DNA from: Paenibacillus sp. 1_12
GTDB lineage: Bacteria; Bacillota; Bacilli; Paenibacillales; NBRC-103111
Reading direction: 5' to 3'
DNA length: 64,000 nucleotides
NCBI RefSeq assembly: GCF_900114475.1
Contig: NZ_FOTE01000009.1
Location: forward strand, 186,001 to 250,000
Below are positions 59,053 through 64,000 of this stretch, one piece after another (the stretch's first letter is position 1; each line of letters starts with the position of its first letter). The notes below the pieces were generated by a model that was not told the DNA's origin, made no database searches, and saw nothing but the letters and a program-made list of their open reading frames with translations. A program made the translations under genes and the position numbers.

Positions 59053-60024
59053 TTATCCGTACACCCGATGGATAACCTCCTCAAAATCCGGCTCCTCCAT
59101 ATGTACGTCCTCAATAATTCCCCAAGCGCTCATCGTCTGCAGCACCTCCATCGCTGTCGTTTCCTGCCGATTGCAGGCCACAGACATCATACGCGAATCA
59201 ATCATTTGAATCTCATAAGGAGCTGTATGGATGGCAGGCTGTTGAATAGCTTCGCGAAACGTTATTTTCATCCTCGTTGGAAGTCCAATTCTTCCCCGCA
59301 GCTGCTGCAGCGTGCCATCATAAATCGCCTGACCCTGATTAATAACAATGACTCGGCTGCATAACTGCTCGATATCGTCCATATCGTGAGTAGTTAGCAA
59401 AATCGTTTTGTTCAACTCTCGGTTTAACAGCCGCAAATGCTCACGGATTTGCTTTTTGGCGAGCACATCCAGCCCGATCGTCGGTTCATCAAGAAACAGC
59501 AAATCGGGATCATGGAGCAGAGACGCAGCCAGATCGGCTCGCATTCGCTGACCAAGTGACAGCTTCCGCACCGGGGTGTCGAGAAATTCCTGCAAATTCA
59601 ATACCTCACTCAGCTTCGCCAGTTGGCGTGCATAAGCCGGCTTTCCGATCTTGTACATCGCAGCGAGAATCTCGAACGAATCCTTGACCGGAAGGTCCCA
59701 CCACAGCTGTGTACGTTGACCAAACACTACACCCAGCTGCCTGACCAGCTCCATCCGATTCTTTTGCGGACTACGCCCATTAATTGTCACTTCTCCAGAG
59801 GTGGGGTGCAAAATGCCGCAGAGCATCTTGATCGTAGTCGATTTACCCGCTCCGTTCGGCCCAATATAACCAACAAATTCGCCTTTTGGTATCTCAAAGC
59901 TGATATCCTTTACGGCTTCAACCAAGCGGTAATCTCGCGCAAGTAAAGTTCTCAGCCCCTGCAATCGACCTTGTTTGACGATAGGAATTCGAAATGTCTT
60001 ATGCAAGCTTTTGGCAATAATCAT
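59053..60024 (-). CDS. ABC-2 type transporter ATP-binding protein (NatA-like)
   Basis: 323 residues. Walker A YIGPNGAGKSTTIKMLCG, signature LSLGQRMRADLAASLL, Walker B LLFLDEPTIGLD and the switch His in LLTTHDMDDI are all intact; the C-terminal ~80 residues are a regulatory extension. Belongs to the COG4586 class that pairs with the two COG4587/3694-type permeases encoded just upstream on the same strand; the three form an exporter of unknown substrate. Confidence 0.93.
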   Translation of the reverse strand: MIIAKSLHKTFRIPIVKQGRLQGLRTLLARDYRLVEAVKDISFEIPKGEFVGYIGPNGAGKSTTIKMLCGILHPTSGEVTINGRSPQKNRMELVRQLGVVFGQRTQLWWDLPVKDSFEILAAMYKIGKPAYARQLAKLSEVLNLQEFLDTPVRKLSLGQRMRADLAASLLHDPDLLFLDEPTIGLDVLAKKQIREHLRLLNRELNKTILLTTHDMDDIEQLCSRVIVINQGQAIYDGTLQQLRGRIGLPTRMKITFREAIQQPAIHTAPYEIQMIDSRMMSVACNRQETTAMEVLQTMSAWGIIEDVHMEEPDFEEVIHRVYG

Positions 60025-60093
60025 ACGTTTCCTCCTTTTAGACGCCCAATGAATGAGTCTCGCTGCGGTCGTGGCATAGCTTGCGTACCCTAA

Positions 60094-60885
60094 TTACGTT
60101 CCCGTGCTCTGATAATGCGAAATCCCGTACCGCCAGAAACGCAGCGCCGCGAGCAGGAGCAGGAGCGCTACCGTTAAGGTGGCAAACACCACCCAGGGTC
60201 CCAGCTCACCGCGAATCACATACAGCGACGGCACATAGGCGGTAAAGCCCATCGGCACAATCGTCAGTAAAACGACCCGCATCCACTGTGGATAAATAGT
60301 CAAAGGGTACTGCCCCGCAATAGTGGCTGCATTATCCGTGATCCGCTGCAAATCATCGATCCGATGTGTCCAGAAGCCTACCGCTGCTGTTGCCAATCCA
60401 ATTGAAAAGGTGATTGCCGTCCCACTCACCACAATCACGCAGGTAAGTGGGATCACCCACCAAGACACCTGCCCGCTCGCGATCAAATGCTGGAGACATA
60501 TACTAACCAGGATCAAACCAAGAATGAGCTCCCCTAGCATCGGACGAAAATTCCGCGTCATTAACACGAGCAGCACTGGCGCCGGACGAATTAGCAGGCC
60601 GTCCAGCAGGCCTTGCACCAGGTATTTTTCAAAATTGTTGACTTCCGAAGCCAACATCCTATAGAAGGCTCGGGTGAACATCATGATCGTAAACAGGTAC
60701 CCAACCTCATACACACTCCAACCCTGAATACCATTGAAACGATAAATAACTGTTGCCACAGTCAGGAATTCCAGCGAGAACATGAATAAAGCCATCATTG
60801 TAGAAAAAATAAAATTGAATTTGTACTGCATCTGTCCGCGAAGGCTAGCTCCCGCCATACGGGCATACAGCTGTATCCAGCTCAT
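60094..60885 (-). CDS. ABC-2 family transporter permease, subunit 2
   Basis: About 263 residues from the ATG at 60885, which overlaps the TGA of the upstream permease (ATGA) and has GGTGGAGG upstream; an earlier in-frame start at 60960 would run deep into that gene. Six transmembrane segments with QYKFNFIFSTMMALFMFSLE first, and the conserved EKYLVQGLLDGLLIRPAP cytosolic loop. COG3694-like partner of the other permease. Confidence 0.9.
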   Translation of the reverse strand: MSWIQLYARMAGASLRGQMQYKFNFIFSTMMALFMFSLEFLTVATVIYRFNGIQGWSVYEVGYLFTIMMFTRAFYRMLASEVNNFEKYLVQGLLDGLLIRPAPVLLVLMTRNFRPMLGELILGLILVSICLQHLIASGQVSWWVIPLTCVIVVSGTAITFSIGLATAAVGFWTHRIDDLQRITDNAATIAGQYPLTIYPQWMRVVLLTIVPMGFTAYVPSLYVIRGELGPWVVFATLTVALLLLLAALRFWRYGISHYQSTGT

Positions 60886-61655
60886 CCGCCCTGCACCTCC
60901 ACCTTGCGACGCATCGTATGGGTCAGCAGCAAAGCCGCGGTTGTCAGTCCGAAGCACCAAATCAGAGAATGACCGAGAACCGTAACAGCATCTAATTCAA
61001 GATAAATTCGTGTCGGATAATATTGCAGACAAGGATAAGGAGAGAACAGACTAATGGTCTTAAGCCACCCGGGCAGCCAGGTTATAGGAATAAAAAATCC
61101 GGAGAGCAGCATATTCAGCGCATGATGCACATGCCATAACCAACGTGACTCCGTGGTCCATAAGGCAGTGATTCCAACCAGGTAGGATATACAGAGTGAG
61201 AGATAAGCGGATAAAATGAGGGCTATGAAGGTCCACAGCCAGGTTAGCGGATGCTGAGGTGTTTGAATTTGCAGGAAAATAACATAGATGAGATAGATGG
61301 GTATAGTACTGTACAGGAACTGATAGACCAACTGTCCCCATTCCCGGCTGAGTAAGTACCAGAAGAACGGCATCGGCTTCATCAGTTCGTGAGCGATTTG
61401 TCCGGTTCGAACCATGCCGTCAATCCCTAATCCCCCTGACGGAAATAAAATCCAGATACAGGCTTGATTGAACGCAATATAACTGATCATTCCATGCAGT
61501 CCGTATTCACCAAGCGACTGATCATGGCTGATACCCGCCCAGATCGACATGTATACATATCCGATCGCGACACTGGCGAGCATCCGAAGTAAGTGCGCTT
61601 TCCGGTACTGCAATTGATTCAGATACCCTTTGCGGGCTAACGTTAAGGAAAACAT
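60882..61655 (-). CDS. ABC-2 family transporter permease, subunit 1
   Basis: About 257 residues, with the ATG at 61655 preceded by GGAGG at six bases. Membrane protein of the COG4587 type: AHLLRMLASVAIGYVYMSIW, GMVRTGQIAHELMKPMPFFW and LNMLLSGFFIPITWLPGWL. First gene of the three-gene export operon (permease, permease, ATPase), coupled to the next by an ATGA overlap. Confidence 0.9.
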   Translation of the reverse strand: MFSLTLARKGYLNQLQYRKAHLLRMLASVAIGYVYMSIWAGISHDQSLGEYGLHGMISYIAFNQACIWILFPSGGLGIDGMVRTGQIAHELMKPMPFFWYLLSREWGQLVYQFLYSTIPIYLIYVIFLQIQTPQHPLTWLWTFIALILSAYLSLCISYLVGITALWTTESRWLWHVHHALNMLLSGFFIPITWLPGWLKTISLFSPYPCLQYYPTRIYLELDAVTVLGHSLIWCFGLTTAALLLTHTMRRKVEVQGG

Positions 61656-61784
61656 GAGCACCTCCAGCTCTTTCCACTCTGAGATCTGCTTTCAAACGGT
61701 GACATAATCGAAGCAACATGTAAAATATAAAGTAAATTGGAAAAAAAGACTAGACTGTTTCTTTTCCGTGTGTTATTCTATTAT

Positions 61785-61966
61785 TATAGAGAGCGGTTAC
61801 ATTTCTATTTCTAGTTGAACTTTGAAAAAATCAACTCTAGTTAAAATTTACCTACGGGGCCTATGCGCGTCGTTTATTTTTGTTTATATGGATTCTAACT
61901 ACAAATTGAAGAGCAATGCTTTTCAATTCCTATCCACCTTTGGACACTCGTTCCAAAGGTTTTTTT
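61785..61966 (+). ncRNA. Candidate structured small RNA or orphan leader
   Basis: No gene precedes it, yet the stretch ends in a textbook terminator: ACCTTTGGA/TCCAAAGGT (61936-61960) followed by seven T. Just upstream is an 11-bp stem with an AAT loop (AATTGAAGAGC/GCTTTTCAATT, 61904-61928), and further up TAGTTGA/TCAACTCTA (61811-61840). A TATTCT or TATTAT near 61775-61785 could be its -10. I do not recognise a known RNA family. A transcription attenuator for the AlkC-like gene 220 bases downstream is an alternative. Confidence 0.45.
61936..61966 (+). terminator. Intrinsic terminator of the candidate small RNA
   Basis: Nine base pairs, ACCTTTGGA with TCCAAAGGT, a loop of seven bases and T7. 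Orientation is + strand only. Confidence 0.85.
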
Positions 61967-62185
61967 GTACGTTTACCAATCATTCTTTCATTCTTATACT
62001 GCCTACTTTCCACGCGCGAGTAATGGGATCCAGATGCGCTGCATCCTACAAAGGGGCTACTCTCTTCAAAACCGTATGATGAGGTTATTGCGTTCATTGT
62101 AACGGTAAATAATTATTTCTCTTGAGACACAGTGAATCACTTCGGTCGATCCGTTATAATGGTTAACAAGAGGAGGAGATAGATA

Positions 62186-63301
62186 GTGGGAGAACCTTTA
62201 AAGGCGATGTACAATGAACATTTTTTGCGCAGCTTTGGCGAAAAAGTACGTGCTGCTTACGGAGCTTTCCAAACGGAGAGTTTCATTGCAGCGTCAATGG
62301 ATGATACGTGGGAGGGGCTGGAATTGAAGGCCCGGATGCGGCGGATTACCCAGACGTTAGGGGCGCATCTGCCGAACCGATATGAAGAAGCAATAGACAT
62401 CCTGTTTGCCATCGACGAGACTTGTGTTGGCTTTCCTTACCTGTTCTTTCCTGATTTCGTGGAGACATTTGGCCAAGCGGATGAACATTGGGCGCTTTCC
62501 ATGAAAGCTCTGGAACGCTTCACACCGAAGTCCTCAGCGGAATTTGCCGTAAGGCCGTTCCTGCTGAGCGAGCCGGAGCGAATGATGTCTCAAATGGAGA
62601 TCTGGTCCACTCATCCGGATGAGCATGTCCGAAGGCTGGCGAGTGAGGGCTGCCGACCACGGCTGCCGTGGGGACAAGCACTCCCTATGTTTAAAAAGAA
62701 CCCGGCTCCAGTGCTGCAGGTGTTGGAGCGGTTAAAGGAAGATGCTTCGCTTTATGTACGCAAAAGTGTTGCCAACAACCTGAATGACATCGCGAAGGAT
62801 CACCCCTCGGTTGTGCTGGATACTGCTCGTCGCTGGAAAGGCATCCATCCACATACAGACTGGATTGTACGACACGGCTGCAGAACCATGATCCGCAAGG
62901 CTTATCCTGAGGTGATGACGCTTTTTGGCTATGCGGAAGCGACAGAGTCTGCGGCTCTTACTAGCGGCGAGATATGGTCGGCCATGCCTTCTGTGCTGCC
63001 AATTGGCGGAATCTGCGAGCTGCGGTACGAGCTGCGCATTCGGGAAGGCGAACCGGCTCATGTCCGCATTGAATACGGAATCGAATTTATAAAATCCGGA
63101 GGACGTACATCACGCAAGTTGTTCCTGCTATCCGACAAAACTGTGCCTGGCGGCACCTCTCTAAACGGCACTCGAACTCATCGCTGGTCGGATCTCACCA
63201 CCCGTCGTCATTATCCGGGCGAGCACCGAATAGCCTTGCTGGTAAATGGACACGAGGTTGCTTTTACGATGATCCAGCTTGAAGAGACGCCTACAGCTTG
63301 A
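62186..63301 (+). CDS. AlkC-like DNA alkylation repair protein with Ig-like C-terminal domain
   Basis: 371 residues starting at GTG with AGGAGGAG upstream. Residues ~1-250 are HEAT-like helices (DEHVRRLASEGCRPRLPWGQALP, ASLYVRKSVANNLNDIAKDH, TDWIVRHGCRTMIRKAYPEV) as in the AlkC/AlkD DNA glycosylases that excise 3-methyladenine. Residues ~268-365 are a beta-sandwich (ELRYELRIREGEPAHVRIEY, HRWSDLTTRRHYPGEHRIAL), corresponding to the Ig-like domain of the AlkC-alpha subgroup, absent from AlkD. No ada or alkA gene is adjacent. Confidence 0.85.
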   Translation: MGEPLKAMYNEHFLRSFGEKVRAAYGAFQTESFIAASMDDTWEGLELKARMRRITQTLGAHLPNRYEEAIDILFAIDETCVGFPYLFFPDFVETFGQADEHWALSMKALERFTPKSSAEFAVRPFLLSEPERMMSQMEIWSTHPDEHVRRLASEGCRPRLPWGQALPMFKKNPAPVLQVLERLKEDASLYVRKSVANNLNDIAKDHPSVVLDTARRWKGIHPHTDWIVRHGCRTMIRKAYPEVMTLFGYAEATESAALTSGEIWSAMPSVLPIGGICELRYELRIREGEPAHVRIEYGIEFIKSGGRTSRKLFLLSDKTVPGGTSLNGTRTHRWSDLTTRRHYPGEHRIALLVNGHEVAFTMIQLEETPTA

Positions 63302-63328
63302 CCTCAGAAGAAGCACAGAAATAATAGG

Positions 63329-63407
63329 GCTGTTGATTTCATGCACCTTTCATTCATAGGGAATCCAGCCTTTGGCACCTATTTGATTGGAAAGCATGAA
63401 CAACAGC
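63329..63407. repeat. Imperfect inverted repeat downstream of the AlkC-like gene
   Basis: GCTGTTGATTTCATGC (63330-63344) faces GCATGAACAACAGC (63394-63407). The 15-mer TTGATTTCATGCACC also occurs at 58919-58933. It may be a terminator hairpin or a small repeat; no T run follows. Confidence 0.35.
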
Positions 63408-63478
63408 AGTATAATAAAACGATAATGTCCCATTGTGCTTAGGCTTTGATCAGATTAATACGTTAGAGGGGTTGCGTA

Positions 63479-64000
63479 GTGGACGAGAAAGACTGTAAGG
63501 TTTTACTCATCATATTTGAGGAACAAAATTTGTCCAAGGCAGCGGAACGCCTTTACATTACCCAACCGGCCCTAACGTATAGAATCCGGCAGCTGGAAAA
63601 GCAGTATCAATTGCAAATTGTTCAAAAGGTAGGCAAGAACATCAAGTTCACAACAGAAGGCAAGCATCTTGTCGACTATGCAAGGAAATCACTGCAAGAG
63701 GACCAGCGGTTTAAAGAATTCATTATTAACTTAAAGAGCGAGATTCAAGGGACGCTGCGGCTTGGAGTTTCCAGCCATTTTACGCAATATAGGCTTGCCC
63801 CTGTTCTTCAACAGTTTCTTGAGCTGTATCCCAAAACAGAAATATACCTGAACACGAGCACGAACCAGGAGATCTTTCAGGCTCTCGAAAATGGCGGCCT
63901 TCATGTCGGGATTGTTAGAGGGGAATTCAACTGGATTGATCAAAAATATTTGATGAGTGAGGACCCTTTTTATATCATTTCCAAAAATGAAATTGATCTG
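63479..64000 (+). CDS. LysR-family transcriptional regulator, partial (C-terminus outside window)
   Basis: Starts at GTG 63479, with AGAGGGG seven bases upstream, and runs off the right edge after 174 codons. The N-terminal winged helix is clear (FEEQNLSKAAERLYITQPAL followed by TYRIRQLEKQY), then the linker and the start of the effector-binding domain (GTLRLGVSSHFTQYRLAPVLQQF, the usual IG-like strand). The target genes lie presumably to the right. Confidence 0.92.
   Translation, partial: MDEKDCKVLLIIFEEQNLSKAAERLYITQPALTYRIRQLEKQYQLQIVQKVGKNIKFTTEGKHLVDYARKSLQEDQRFKEFIINLKSEIQGTLRLGVSSHFTQYRLAPVLQQFLELYPKTEIYLNTSTNQEIFQALENGGLHVGIVRGEFNWIDQKYLMSEDPFYIISKNEIDL

Larger units (their letters stand above)
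61656..62185. other. 530-base intergenic region with a candidate small RNA
   Basis: Between the divergent exporter operon and the AlkC-like gene. The left half holds the exporter promoter, 61785-61966 a structured stretch ending in a clear terminator, and the right part the AlkC-like promoter with TATAAT at 62155-62160. An in-frame stretch from 61822 to 62079 crosses the terminator and is not credible as a gene. Confidence 0.5.

Noticed and set aside
61822-62079. Open frame of 85 codons upstream of the AlkC-like gene
   Set aside because: It crosses a strong intrinsic terminator and two hairpins, has no RBS and composition unlike a protein.
1-64000. CRISPR array, tRNA, rRNA, prophage or insertion sequence
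   Set aside because: No regularly spaced repeats with unique spacers, no cloverleaf or rRNA sequence recognised, and no transposase, integrase or phage structural gene found.

Overview
The window looks like chromosome of a Paenibacillus-type member of the Bacillota. Supporting signs are strong AGGAGG-type ribosome binding sites, MalFG-type sugar ABC importers with lipoprotein binding proteins, a YesM/YesN two-component pair, AraC, LacI, GntR and MocR regulators, a giant surface protein ending in three S-layer homology (SLH) domains, and many sugar-active enzymes. There are no rRNA or tRNA genes, no CRISPR array, no prophage and no transposase. The only mobile-looking DNA is a pair of short inverted-repeat elements near 1.3 kb and 53.4 kb.

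Layout. 0-7.7 kb: regulators and small enzymes around a GH31 alpha-xylosidase (AraC fragment, nucleotidyltransferase-like protein, ABM protein, GlsB-type membrane protein, yicI, AraC regulator, pentapeptide-repeat protein, DinB-like, NUDIX). 7.9-14.3 kb: a LacI-controlled sugar operon (LacI, binding protein, two permeases, intracellular glycosidase) with palindromic operators before both the regulator and the binding-protein gene. 14.4-19.1 kb: an IMP dehydrogenase of the divergent Tritrichomonas foetus-like type, a DUF2935 protein, and the thiamine salvage pair tenA/ylmB. 19.3-29.2 kb: a 2.8-thousand-residue cell-wall protein, and directly upstream a SARP-like response regulator whose probable binding sites (three 11-bp-spaced heptamers) lie in front of the giant gene. 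29.3-43 kb: GNAT, DUF6509, CapA, L25/Ctc, then a probable mannoside locus (XRE regulator and DUF1861 protein divergent from a GT4, glycosidase-like, manC operon), phosphoesterase, MATE, aldo/keto reductase, and a PfpI/MocR divergent pair.

43-58 kb is the most interesting part. A carbohydrate ABC importer with a DUF1932-type dehydrogenase, a YesMN pair and a GntR/FCD regulator surround two enzymes that resemble the gallate/protocatechuate lower pathway: a GalB-like member of the PIG-L fold and a RraA/HMG-aldolase family protein. An internally deleted DUF6282-like gene and one of the inverted-repeat elements lie in the leader of that operon. A 35-bp near-perfect palindrome overlaps its strong promoter, and the core of that palindrome recurs upstream of the GntR gene. 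A serine hydrolase and a cytosolic heparinase II/III-like lyase follow. 58-64 kb holds a methyltransferase, an ABC-2 export system, a candidate small structured RNA, an AlkC-like DNA glycosylase with an Ig-like tail, and the start of a LysR regulator.

All family names rest on reading the protein sequences from memory of those families. No search was run.
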